Of a stretch of DNA of 44,767 nucleotides, positions 1-7,100 are shown piece after piece; positions within the stretch are counted from its first letter, which is position 1, and the number at the start of each line of letters is the position of its first letter. The notes below the pieces were generated by a model. The model saw nothing but the letters and a program-made list of their open reading frames with translations, was not told the origin of the DNA and did not search any database. This stretch comes from DAOTXL01 sp034434895 (GTDB taxonomy: Bacteria; Chloroflexota; Anaerolineae; JAAYZQ01), in NCBI GenBank assembly GCA_034434895.1, contig DAOTYI010000004.1, forward strand, positions 1 through 44,767, in the 5' to 3' direction. The position numbers and the translations under genes were made by a program.

Positions 1-56
1 GATAGGGTGAGGTCCACCCTGGCTGCCATTTATGTTAATTTAACATTGTCGAGTTA
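1..56 (+). repeat. R2 dispersed repeat, copy 1
   Basis: This roughly 56-base unit begins with a GGTGAGGTCC phrase and contains the block CCATTTATGTTAATTTAAC. The same unit recurs at 10799-10851 in the same orientation and at 44481-44537 inverted. The TTAATTTAA core is nearly self-complementary. It is AT-rich against a GC-rich background and lies just beyond the 3' end of ahcY. No coding role is seen; the rest of 57-141 holds nothing recognisable. Confidence 0.75.
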
Positions 57-141
57 GAAACCGGGCAATCGGGCGTCGGGTATGGGGCATCAGGCTTCCC
101 GGCTTCCTGATTCCCCGATACCTGATCCTCAGATTCCTGGC

Positions 142-1404
142 CTATGTTCCCTCCTGCCATGAAGTCAGGTAGCGGGCCTGTTCGGGGGTCAGCACATCAA
201 TCTCGACGCCCATCGCTTTGAGCTTGAGGCGGGCGATCTCTTTGTCAATCGCCTCCGGCACAGGATAGACCTTTTTTTCCAACTCCCCGGCGTGGCGGAC
301 CATATACTCAGCGCACAGGGCCTGGTTGGCAAAGCTCATGTCCATGACCGCCGAGGGATGCCCCTCGGCGGCGGCCAGGTTGATGAGCCGGCCCTCGCCC
401 AGGAGCGAGATGCGGCGGCCATCGGCCAGGGTGAACTGCTGGACAAAGGGACGCGGCTCGTGCACCGAAACCGACAGCTCTTGCAGCGCCGGGATGTTGA
501 TCTCGACATTGAAATGCCCGGAATTGGCCAGGATGGCGCCATCTTTCATCACTTCAAAATGTTGACGGTCAATCACATTTTTGTCCCCGGTGGAGGTGAC
601 AAAGATGTCGCCGATCCGGGCCGCCTCCAGCATGGGCATCACCCGATAGCCATCCATCACCGCTTCCAACGCCCGCAGGGGGTCCACCTCGGTGACGACG
701 ACGTTGGCCCCCATCCCCCGGGCGCGCATGGCAATCCCCCGGCTGCACCAGCCGTAGCCGCCGACGACAAAGGTTTTGCCCGCCAGCAATATGTTGGTGG
801 CGCGCAGGAGGCCGTCAATGGTGCTCTGGCCGGTGCCATAGCGGTTGTCGAAAAAGTGCTTGGTGGTGGCGTCGTTGACGGCAACGATGGGATACCGCAA
901 CACGCCATCGGCAGCCATGGCCCGCAGGCGGATGACGCCGGTGGTCGTCTCCTCGGTGCCGCCGAGGATGCCGCCCAACAGGTCGGTGCGCTCCTTGTGC
1001 AGGACTCCAACGGTGTCGGCGCCATCATCCATGGTCAGGTGGGGGTTGTGGTCCACAGCCTGGTGGATATGGCGATAGTAGGTCTCGTGGTCCTCTCCCT
1101 TGATGGCAAATACCGGCACCCCATACCGGGCGACCAGGGCGGCAGCCGCGTCGTCCTGGGTGCTCAGCGGGTTGCTGGCGCACAGCCGAACCTCGGCCCC
1201 GCCGGCCACCAGGGTGCGCATCAGGTTGGCCGTCTCGGTGGTCACGTGCAGGCAGGCCGAAATGCGGATGCCCTGCAACGGCTTTTCCTGCTCGAATCGC
1301 CGGCGGATCAGGCGCAGGACCGGCATCTCCTGCTCAGCCCACTCAATACGGCGTTGGCCGGCATCGGCCAGGCTCAGGTCTTTGATGTCATAGTCTTCTG
1401 TCAC
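142..1404 (-). CDS. ahcY: S-adenosylhomocysteine hydrolase (adenosylhomocysteinase)
   Basis: This cytoplasmic NAD-dependent enzyme splits S-adenosylhomocysteine into adenosine and homocysteine and so removes the inhibitory product of SAM methyltransferases. The 420-residue protein has the substrate-domain block around CASNPLSTQDD, the Rossmann glycine motif within GYGWCSRG, and the family C-terminal tail with VYPVPEAID and a Tyr near the end. It resembles the compact bacterial/archaeal form without the insertion of the longer forms. The start is GTG, chosen because AAGGAG sits seven bases upstream. It is the last gene of the SAM-riboswitch operon, 25 bases after the PfkB kinase gene, which fits: the kinase would use the adenosine and the MetE-like protein the homocysteine. 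Confidence 0.96.
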   Translation of the reverse strand: MTEDYDIKDLSLADAGQRRIEWAEQEMPVLRLIRRRFEQEKPLQGIRISACLHVTTETANLMRTLVAGGAEVRLCASNPLSTQDDAAAALVARYGVPVFAIKGEDHETYYRHIHQAVDHNPHLTMDDGADTVGVLHKERTDLLGGILGGTEETTTGVIRLRAMAADGVLRYPIVAVNDATTKHFFDNRYGTGQSTIDGLLRATNILLAGKTFVVGGYGWCSRGIAMRARGMGANVVVTEVDPLRALEAVMDGYRVMPMLEAARIGDIFVTSTGDKNVIDRQHFEVMKDGAILANSGHFNVEINIPALQELSVSVHEPRPFVQQFTLADGRRISLLGEGRLINLAAAEGHPSAVMDMSFANQALCAEYMVRHAGELEKKVYPVPEAIDKEIARLKLKAMGVEIDVLTPEQARYLTSWQEGT

Positions 1405-1429
1405 ATTCTCACTCCTTATCGGTCATTCG

Positions 1430-2395
1430 TCATTGGTCTTCCAGCAGGTCGCTCAGCTCCGGTGCGTCGCCAAAGAGGCGCCGGTAGCGGGCGACAAATT
1501 CTTGCCGCGTGTAGCGGTGATTCTGGGTGCCCTCCTGCTCCAAGACATAGGTGGCAGCCAGGGCAGCGATGCGGCCTGTCGTTTCCCACCGATAGCCGCG
1601 CAACATCCCTTTGATCACCCCGGCGCGATAGGCGTCACCCACGCCGGTCGGTTCGACCAGCGGTTCGGGCGGAACCGCCGGGATGTGCCATGTCTGTCCC
1701 GCCGCATGGATGGTCGAGCCCCTCTCGCCTTGAGTGATGATGGTCACCTGCGGCAGGGCCAGCAGCTCCTCGTCCGACAAGCCGGTCTTGCGGCGGATCA
1801 GGCCGAATTCATATTCGTTGACAATGAGCATCCTGGCTCCCCGCGTCCCCTCCAACAGTTCTTCGCCGCTGAGGCGGATGATCTGCTGGCTGGGGTCGTA
1901 GATGTACGGGATGCCCAGTTCCTGACACTCGCGGGCATATTTGACCATCGCCGCCGGGGCATTGGGGGAGAGGATGGTCAGCTCAATCGCCTGGTAGTCC
2001 AGATCGCGGAAGGAAAGCATGTCGGCCCGGCCCATCGCCCCGATATAAAAGCTGGCGATCTGATTATTCTCCAGGTCGGTGTTGACAAAGAAAGAGGAGG
2101 TGAACTCGTCCGGCACTTCGACGATGGCCGAGGTGTCCACGCCGTTCTCTTCCAGCCAGGCGCGGTACTCGCCGAAATCCTGGCCGACGGTGGCCATGAC
2201 GGTGGGATGCTCCCCCAGCAGGGCCAGGCTGTAGGCGATGTTGGGCGCGCAGCCGCCGCGCTGTTTGCGCATCGAATCCACCAGGAAGCTCAGGCTGATC
2301 TGATGGAGCTGTTCCGGCAGGATATGCTCCCGGAAGCGACCGGGAAAGGACATCAGGTAATCGTAAGCCACCGAGCCGGTGATGATGATGCTCAT
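1430..2395 (-). CDS. PfkB-family kinase, probable adenosine kinase
   Basis: The 321-residue protein belongs to the ribokinase/PfkB family. The N-terminal half has the GGCAPNIAYSLALLG glycine-rich substrate region. The C-terminal half has the PTGVGDAYRAG signature, which carries the anion-hole glycines and catalytic Asp; Val replaces the usual Ala in GAGD. The family phosphorylates sugars or nucleosides with ATP. Adenosine as substrate is inferred from position: it lies between the MetE-like gene and ahcY in a SAM-riboswitch operon, where removing adenosine would pull the reversible hydrolase reaction forward. A sugar substrate cannot be excluded. The start is ATG with a modest GAGG upstream. 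Confidence 0.85.
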   Translation of the reverse strand: MSIIITGSVAYDYLMSFPGRFREHILPEQLHQISLSFLVDSMRKQRGGCAPNIAYSLALLGEHPTVMATVGQDFGEYRAWLEENGVDTSAIVEVPDEFTSSFFVNTDLENNQIASFYIGAMGRADMLSFRDLDYQAIELTILSPNAPAAMVKYARECQELGIPYIYDPSQQIIRLSGEELLEGTRGARMLIVNEYEFGLIRRKTGLSDEELLALPQVTIITQGERGSTIHAAGQTWHIPAVPPEPLVEPTGVGDAYRAGVIKGMLRGYRWETTGRIAALAATYVLEQEGTQNHRYTRQEFVARYRRLFGDAPELSDLLEDQ

Positions 2396-2476
2396 CGATT
2401 CTACCTCATTCCCTCAGCGATGGTGTATCTGAATGGCGGCGAGATGGACCTCACCCTATCCCCCAACCGGTATACC
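2396..2476 (-). repeat. Degenerate R2-type repeat in the gap between operon genes
   Basis: Read on the minus strand, this gap contains a GGGTGAGGTCCA phrase followed by a GCCGCCATT block, a diverged version of the R2 unit at position 1. Next to it is a CCCCCAACC stretch like those at 26860 and 44530. It separates the MetE-like gene from the PfkB kinase gene inside one operon and shows no terminator T-run. Confidence 0.45.
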
Positions 2477-3484
2477 CTATCCGTACCTTTCCTGCAACGC
2501 CTTTGCCACGCCGGCCGTCAGGGCCATCACCCGTTCTGCCGTCTCCACCTTCAATGAGCCGCAGCCGCAGGAGGGCATAATCAGCGCCGCCGCCAACAGG
2601 TCGTCGCGGTGGAACCCTTTGGCTTCAAGCAGGCCCAGCGCCGCGTGGAACCGTTCGACCAGCCCCTCGACCGTTTCCCCCATCGCCTGTTCGCCCGCCG
2701 GGACGATGCCCCAGGCGATCATCCCTCCCCGTTGCAGAAAGGCTCCCACCTCATCGGGGTAAAGCGCCAATGTCTCGGCATAGTTATAGGCGTCCAGGCT
2801 GAGGATGTCTATCGTCGTCGAGAGCAGCAGCGACCAGTCGGTGTTGCCGCAGCAATGGACCCCCTTCAGCCCCTCGATCCCGGCCAGGACCTCCTCCATG
2901 AGCGCCAGGACCGGCTCACGGTCCAGGGCCACAAAGGCCGAGCCAAAGCTGCTCATGTACGGCTCGTCCACAAAGAGGATGGTCTGGGGAGCCAGGCGGC
3001 GCAACTCCCGTTCCTGCCAGGAGGCTTTGAGCCGCAGGTGCTTGGCCAGCGCCTCGGCCAGGAGGTCGTCGTAGAGCACCGGCCGCCGGTTCTGGTCCGA
3101 GACCACCAGCCCCCAGCTCACCGGTCCGGTCACCTGCCCTTTGATCCAGGAGGAGTGGCCAGGGTTCGAGGCCAGAAAACGGTACAGACCCGCCGCATAC
3201 TCCGGGCTGAGGGCCGCATAGTCCAGATCGTTCTGCAGATAGGCCACATACAGCCGCTCCAGATCGGGGTCCAGGTCCTGGTCGCGGTCCACATAGATCC
3301 GTTCGTTGGCCACAGTCACGCCGGGAAAGCGCTCGCTGAACTGGACATACATGTTCTCCAGGAACGACCGGCGGGGCAGTTGCGGCCAGGTTGGGATGTC
3401 CAGGGCCTGCCAGGCCAGCTGGCAGGCAGGCTCCGGGTCGGTGTAGGGCAGGCTGCCGGCAGCCAGAGATAGAAGGGCTTTCAT
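2477..3484 (-). CDS. Core MetE-like (UroD/MetE fold) methionine synthase
   Basis: The 335-residue protein corresponds to only the C-terminal catalytic barrel of cobalamin-independent methionine synthase. A His-x-Cys pair (H210, C212 in GVHCCGNTDW) and a late Cys pair (C306, C308 in SCGCGS) match the family's zinc/homocysteine ligands, and VDEP at 172-175 is a conserved family block. The N-terminal folate-handling half of MetE is absent. Stand-alone core MetE proteins in Chloroflexota are known to take the methyl group from a methylated corrinoid protein rather than from methyl-folate; use of such a donor here is inference. The start overlaps the mtnA stop as ATGA, so translation is probably coupled. 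Position between mtnA and ahcY under a SAM riboswitch supports homocysteine methylation. Confidence 0.8.
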   Translation of the reverse strand: MKALLSLAAGSLPYTDPEPACQLAWQALDIPTWPQLPRRSFLENMYVQFSERFPGVTVANERIYVDRDQDLDPDLERLYVAYLQNDLDYAALSPEYAAGLYRFLASNPGHSSWIKGQVTGPVSWGLVVSDQNRRPVLYDDLLAEALAKHLRLKASWQERELRRLAPQTILFVDEPYMSSFGSAFVALDREPVLALMEEVLAGIEGLKGVHCCGNTDWSLLLSTTIDILSLDAYNYAETLALYPDEVGAFLQRGGMIAWGIVPAGEQAMGETVEGLVERFHAALGLLEAKGFHRDDLLAAALIMPSCGCGSLKVETAERVMALTAGVAKALQERYG

Positions 3485-4536
3485 CTCCTATCCCCCCTTT
3501 CCCCGGCCACCATCTGCCGCAGGCTCTGGTCGAAGGGTGGATAGGCGATGCCATTCTCGGTGATGATGCCGGTCACGTAGCGGTGCGGCGTCACGTCAAA
3601 GGCCGGGTTGAAGACGGCCACCCCCGGCGGGGCGATCTGGCAGCCGTCTATATGAGTCACCTCCTGGCCGTCCCGCTCCTCGATGGGGATGTCATCACCG
3701 GTGGCTACCGTCAGGTCAATCGTGGAGGTCGGCACCACGGCGTAGAACGGCACGCCGTTTTCTTGGGCCAGCACCGCCAGGTTGTAGGTGCCGATTTTGT
3801 TCACCACGTCGCCGTTGGCCGCCGTCCGGTCGGAGCCGACCAGGACGATGTCCACCCGGCCGCTGCGCAGCAGGTGGCCGGCGGCGTTGTCGGCGATGAG
3901 GGTCATGGGGATGCCTTCATTCATCAGTTCCCAGGCGGTCAGCCGCGCCCCTTGCAGGCGCGGGCGGGTCTCGTCCACCCAGACATGGAGCCGTTTGCCC
4001 TGTTCATGGGCAGCGCGGACCACGGCCAGGGCGGTGCCATAGCCCACCGTGGCCAGCGAGCCGGCGTTGCAGTGGGTCAGGATGTGGGATCCATCCTGGA
4101 TCAACGTCGCGCCGTGAGCGCCCATCCGCCGGTTGATCGCCACATCCTCGTCGGCAATGCGCTGTGCTTCGGCGATCAACTCCTGGATGAGGGAGTTGAC
4201 CGTCATTGCCTGGCCGGAGCGGGCCCTGGCCAACATCCGATCCAGCGCCCAGGACAGATTGACCGCCGTGGGCCGGGTGGCGCGCAGCTCAGCGGCGGCC
4301 TGTTCCAGATCGGCCAGCAGAGCCTGGCTGTCGGTCGCCCGGCTCTGCCGCGCCGCCAGAGCCAGCCCGAACGCCGCCGCAGCGCCGATGGCCGGCGCGC
4401 CCCGGATCACCATCTCCCGGATGGCCTGCGCCACACCGCGATAGTCGCCGAACTCGACGATCACCAGCTCCAGCGGCAACCGGCGCTGGTCAATCATCCT
4501 GACCACCCCTCTGGCATCCCACTCGATTGTCCGCAT
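3481..4536 (-). CDS. mtnA: S-methyl-5-thioribose-1-phosphate isomerase
   Basis: MtnA converts 5-methylthioribose-1-phosphate to the ribulose form in the methionine salvage pathway, which recovers sulfur from methylthioadenosine. The 351-residue protein has the catalytic Cys region THCNAGSLATVGYGTAL and the Asp region VGSDRTAANGDVVNKIGT, both typical of MtnA rather than of eIF2B-like relatives. I chose the ATG at 4536, preceded by GGAGGG, over an upstream GTG at 4584, because the longer reading runs through the riboswitch terminator hairpin. It is the first gene of the operon, directly behind the SAM-I riboswitch. No mtnP, mtnK or later salvage gene is in the window. Confidence 0.95.
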   Translation of the reverse strand: MRTIEWDARGVVRMIDQRRLPLELVIVEFGDYRGVAQAIREMVIRGAPAIGAAAAFGLALAARQSRATDSQALLADLEQAAAELRATRPTAVNLSWALDRMLARARSGQAMTVNSLIQELIAEAQRIADEDVAINRRMGAHGATLIQDGSHILTHCNAGSLATVGYGTALAVVRAAHEQGKRLHVWVDETRPRLQGARLTAWELMNEGIPMTLIADNAAGHLLRSGRVDIVLVGSDRTAANGDVVNKIGTYNLAVLAQENGVPFYAVVPTSTIDLTVATGDDIPIEERDGQEVTHIDGCQIAPPGVAVFNPAFDVTPHRYVTGIITENGIAYPPFDQSLRQMVAGERGDRR

Positions 4537-4548
4537 CCTGCCCTCCGG

Positions 4549-4580
4549 TAAACAAAAAAGCTCTCCAGATGAGAGCTTTT
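4549..4580 (-). terminator. Intrinsic terminator of the SAM-I riboswitch
   Basis: On the minus strand AAAGCTCTC (4579-4571) pairs with GAGAGCTTT (4565-4557) around a five-base loop, followed by a run of six T (4559-4554). The terminator 5' arm CTCTCATC can alternatively pair with the GATGAGAG end of the riboswitch P1 stem at 4601-4594. That is the standard SAM-on termination switch. It ends just before the mtnA ribosome-binding site. Confidence 0.92.
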
Positions 4581-4593
4581 CCACTATCCACCA

Positions 4594-4728
4594 CTCTCAT
4601 CTTTCAGGCTGCCCCGGCGCTCATTGGCGCCGCTGCACCTGCCGGAATTGGCACCATGTTGGAGGTCCACCTTCCAACTGGTTGCCGGGGTTTCGCCGGG
4701 CCGGTCCCTCCACCCCTCTGGATGAGCG
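4594..4728 (-). promoter_or_regulatory. SAM-I (S-box) riboswitch
   Basis: Read on the minus strand, the segment starts with GCTCATCCAGAG and GGTGGAGGGACCGGCCC, then GCGAAACCCCGGCAACC, and closes with CCTGAAAGATGAG. These are the conserved blocks of the S-box aptamer in the right order and spacing: P1, the P2 kink-turn side, the GAA-CCC-GGCAAC core and the P3/P4 helices. P1 is formed by CTCATC and GATGAG. High SAM is expected to terminate transcription ahead of mtnA and the rest of the methionine-cycle operon. This is the clearest regulatory call in the window. Confidence 0.97.
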
Positions 4729-4752
4729 TCCAGTTCGATTATAACAGCGGCG

Positions 4753-4781
4753 ATGATAGCATAGCTGGATTTTTTTGTCAA
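4753..4781 (-). promoter_or_regulatory. Sigma-A-type promoter of the methionine-cycle operon
   Basis: The minus strand reads TTGACA (4781-4776), 17 bases, then TATCAT (4758-4753). A second possible -10, TATAAT, lies at 4743-4738 but lacks a well-spaced -35. Either would start transcripts close to the first base of the SAM-I aptamer. The -35 box overlaps the stop codon of the upstream MFS gene. Confidence 0.75.
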
Positions 4782-6025
4782 AAATGGTGGCCCTGCTGGG
4801 CAGGGGAGGGTTTCCACAGGAAGAACAGAACGGCGGCGGTCAGAGCCAGAGCCGTGCCGAAGAAAAAGGGGGCCGACGGACCGAAGCCGGGCCAGGCCCC
4901 CACCCCCTGCCACAACACCCCGGCGATGAACGAGGCCGGAAAGTCGAGCAGCCCCAACACGGCGTTGTAGGTGCCGTAGGCTGTGCCGCGCAGCCCGGCG
5001 GGCACCAGGTCGGCCACCATCGCCCTGGCAGCGCCAAAAGCCAGGCCATAATACACCCCATACAGGGCGTACAGCACCCAGATGTGCCAGCCGGTCCCGG
5101 CGACCGCAAAGCCGAAATAGATGGCCGCATAGGCCAGCCAGCCGCCCAGGATCACCCGCCGCCGTCCGATCCGGTCTGAGAGCGAACCGGCGGGCGTCGA
5201 GACCAGGGCGTAGACCAGGTTGAAGGTGATCAGCATCCCCAGGACGCCCAACACGTTCAACCCCCGCTCCTGGGCGCGCAGCACCAGGAAGGCATCGGAC
5301 GAGTTGCCCAGGTCGAACAGGCCGACGATGACCATAAAGATCAGGAACGGTCTGCCCAGCCCCTTCAGGGTGATGGCCGGCTGCTCATGGCGGGGGAGGA
5401 CCGGCACATCCCGGGCCCCAAGGGCCAGCGATAGCACGGCCAGCACCGCCGGGATCAGGCTGACCAGGACGATCACCTGAAAGGTGTGGCGCCCCAGCTC
5501 TACCGAGGCAGCCTGTGAGGCCCAGACGACCCCCAGGGCGATGAGCAGTCCCACCATCGCCCCGCCGGTATCGGCGGCCCGGTGAAAGCCAAAGGCCAGC
5601 CCTCGTTGCCCCTCTCCGATGCTGTCGGCCACCAACGCATCGCGGGGGGCGGTGCGCACCCCCTTGCCCACCCGGTCGGCCCAGCGCACGGCCAACACCG
5701 TCGTCCAGGCATGGGCAAAATAGAAGAAAGGCCTGGCCAGCGCCGACAGGCCATAGCCGGCCACGGCCAGCCACTTGCGTGCCCGTAACCGGTCCGACAA
5801 CCAGCCTGAAAAGGCTTTGAGCAGGCTGGCCGTCGCCTCGGCAATGCCCTCGATCAGGCCGATGATGCCGGTGCTGACCCCCAGCACATTGCTCAGGAAC
5901 AGCGGCAGGATGTTGAGGACCATCTCGCTGGAGATGTCCATAAAAAAGCTGGTCAGGCTCACCGCCCATACGTTACGGGGTAAAGCCCGCCAGCCGGCCT
6001 TGGGTTTAACGGTCGCCTCGTGCAA
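4778..6025 (-). CDS. Major facilitator superfamily transporter
   Basis: The 415-residue integral membrane protein has about 12 hydrophobic segments. MFS loop motifs occur in both halves: GWLSDRLRARKW after the second segment and GSLSDRIGRRRV in the second half. A conserved patch RVGKGVRTAPRDALVADS lies in the first half. The substrate cannot be read from the sequence; drug or metabolite efflux is a common role. The start is placed at TTG 6025, preceded by AGGAG at eight bases. The longer reading to 6088 has no ribosome-binding site and starts in a non-homologous stretch. The gene runs in the same direction as the methionine operon, whose promoter lies on its last codons, but nothing shows it handles methionine. 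Confidence 0.88.
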   Translation of the reverse strand: MHEATVKPKAGWRALPRNVWAVSLTSFFMDISSEMVLNILPLFLSNVLGVSTGIIGLIEGIAEATASLLKAFSGWLSDRLRARKWLAVAGYGLSALARPFFYFAHAWTTVLAVRWADRVGKGVRTAPRDALVADSIGEGQRGLAFGFHRAADTGGAMVGLLIALGVVWASQAASVELGRHTFQVIVLVSLIPAVLAVLSLALGARDVPVLPRHEQPAITLKGLGRPFLIFMVIVGLFDLGNSSDAFLVLRAQERGLNVLGVLGMLITFNLVYALVSTPAGSLSDRIGRRRVILGGWLAYAAIYFGFAVAGTGWHIWVLYALYGVYYGLAFGAARAMVADLVPAGLRGTAYGTYNAVLGLLDFPASFIAGVLWQGVGAWPGFGPSAPFFFGTALALTAAVLFFLWKPSPAQQGHHF

Positions 6026-6341
6026 AGCGCATTCTCCTGTTCTGGCTGCCCACCAGGAGCAGAACTCAACGCCGACAGCATACCACAACTACTCAGAACC
6101 GTCAAAACCGCCTCCCCTGAAAATGTCGGTGTATCTGTTTGCTACCTCGTAACACTCAGAGCCAGTCTGAAAAGCTTACCACAAAGACACAAAGGCCACA
6201 AAGGAACAGGAAGGAAACGAATAAAATGCTCTTGGTGTCCTTTATGTCTTGGTGCCTTTGTGGTAAGCCTGCCGGGTCAATTGCGTAATTCCTGCCCCAT
6301 GAGCCTCAGGCAAACAGCGGCCACTGCGGTGAAACCCGGAG
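6026..6341. other. Gene-free gap holding a CAAAG-family palindromic repeat
   Basis: This 316-base gap holds a repeat copy at 6158-6280 and otherwise little. Short open frames across it encode repeat sequence and show no domain. It lies upstream of the MFS gene and downstream of the RNase Z-like gene, so a promoter for the MFS gene is expected here, but I see no convincing -35/-10 pair. Confidence 0.6.
6158..6280 (-). repeat. CAAAG-family palindromic repeat, copy A
   Basis: The element starts with AGAGCCAGTCTGAAAAGC, continues with CTTACCACAAAGACACAAAGG, and ends with the approximate complement, CCTTTGTGGTAAGC. It is therefore an imperfect long hairpin. Copies with the same ends and CACAAAGG cores occur at 20407-20512, 25341-25464 and 43598-43699. 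The right end of this copy is more diverged (GCCTGCCGGG instead of CTTTTCAGAC). Confidence 0.85.
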
Positions 6342-7097
6342 TCACAAGGGGTAACGGTCACCGTCCTGGGCCAGGAACACCTCGCCGGGAAAGCCGGTGG
6401 CTGCCAGCCGCCACCCTTCCAGGTCCACGCCCCGCACCGGGTAATGGATGAGGCCCAGGCGCGCCACCCCCGCCAGCCGGGCGGCCTCCGCTGCCTGGGC
6501 GGGGGAGGAATGGCCGGGATAGTTGCCGGTCGCCTCGTGGAGCAGGAGGCCCGCTCCCGCTGCCAGCCGGACCAACGCCGGGCAGGGCCGGGTATCGGAT
6601 GAGTAGACAATGGCCGGGCCGGCGCTGTCCTGTTCGAAGCGCAGGGCCAGGCTGTCCACGTCGGCGTGGGAGGTCGGCGTGGCGCTGATCCGCACCCCTT
6701 CCACCTCCAGCACCGTCACCCCTTCGCGGTTGGGCACCGGATGCCATTCCAGGGCAAACATGTCCGGCCGTTCGGCCAGTTGGAACAGCTCCAGCAACCG
6801 CCGGGCCACGTCGAGGGTCTCCTGCGGTCCATAGACCGGCAGGCGGGCCTGGCGCCCGGCCAGCCACAGGCCCTGCACCAGCATCGGCAGGCCGTAGAGG
6901 TGATCGGCGTGGCGATGGGTCAGGACAATGGCCCGGATCTGGTCCGGCTCGACGCCCCAACGGGCCAGCTTGTAGAGAGGGCTGCCCCCGCAGTCCACGA
7001 GCACGGCCCAACCCGGCCCCCGTAGCAGCAGGCCCACCGTGTCATGCCCGGCATCGGGCACCGAGGCGGCTGTACCCAGGATAATCAGTTCAGGCAT
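6342..7097 (-). CDS. Metallo-beta-lactamase fold hydrolase, RNase Z-like
   Basis: The 251-residue protein has the beta-lactamase-fold zinc motif THRHADH (H61, H63, D65, H66). A second His lies in TSHAD, an Asp in SSDTRP, and there is a late LLHEATG block and a terminal His in GLIHYP. This order is that of RNase Z/ElaC-type hydrolases, though the protein is shorter than typical tRNase Z and lacks an obvious exosite arm. tRNA 3' processing or phosphodiester hydrolysis is plausible but unproven. It starts three bases after the ABC-2/SpoIIM permease stop and is the last gene of the lipid kinase-ABC unit. Confidence 0.85.
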   Translation of the reverse strand: MPELIILGTAASVPDAGHDTVGLLLRGPGWAVLVDCGGSPLYKLARWGVEPDQIRAIVLTHRHADHLYGLPMLVQGLWLAGRQARLPVYGPQETLDVARRLLELFQLAERPDMFALEWHPVPNREGVTVLEVEGVRISATPTSHADVDSLALRFEQDSAGPAIVYSSDTRPCPALVRLAAGAGLLLHEATGNYPGHSSPAQAAEAARLAGVARLGLIHYPVRGVDLEGWRLAATGFPGEVFLAQDGDRYPL

Positions 7098-7100
7098 AGA

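Noticed and set aside
292..1614. 440-residue plus-strand frame opposite ahcY
   Set aside because: Composition is typical of an antisense shadow; ahcY on the other strand is fully conserved.
4536..4584. Longer mtnA start at GTG 4584
   Set aside because: It would translate the riboswitch terminator; the ATG at 4536 has a strong ribosome-binding site and matches family length.
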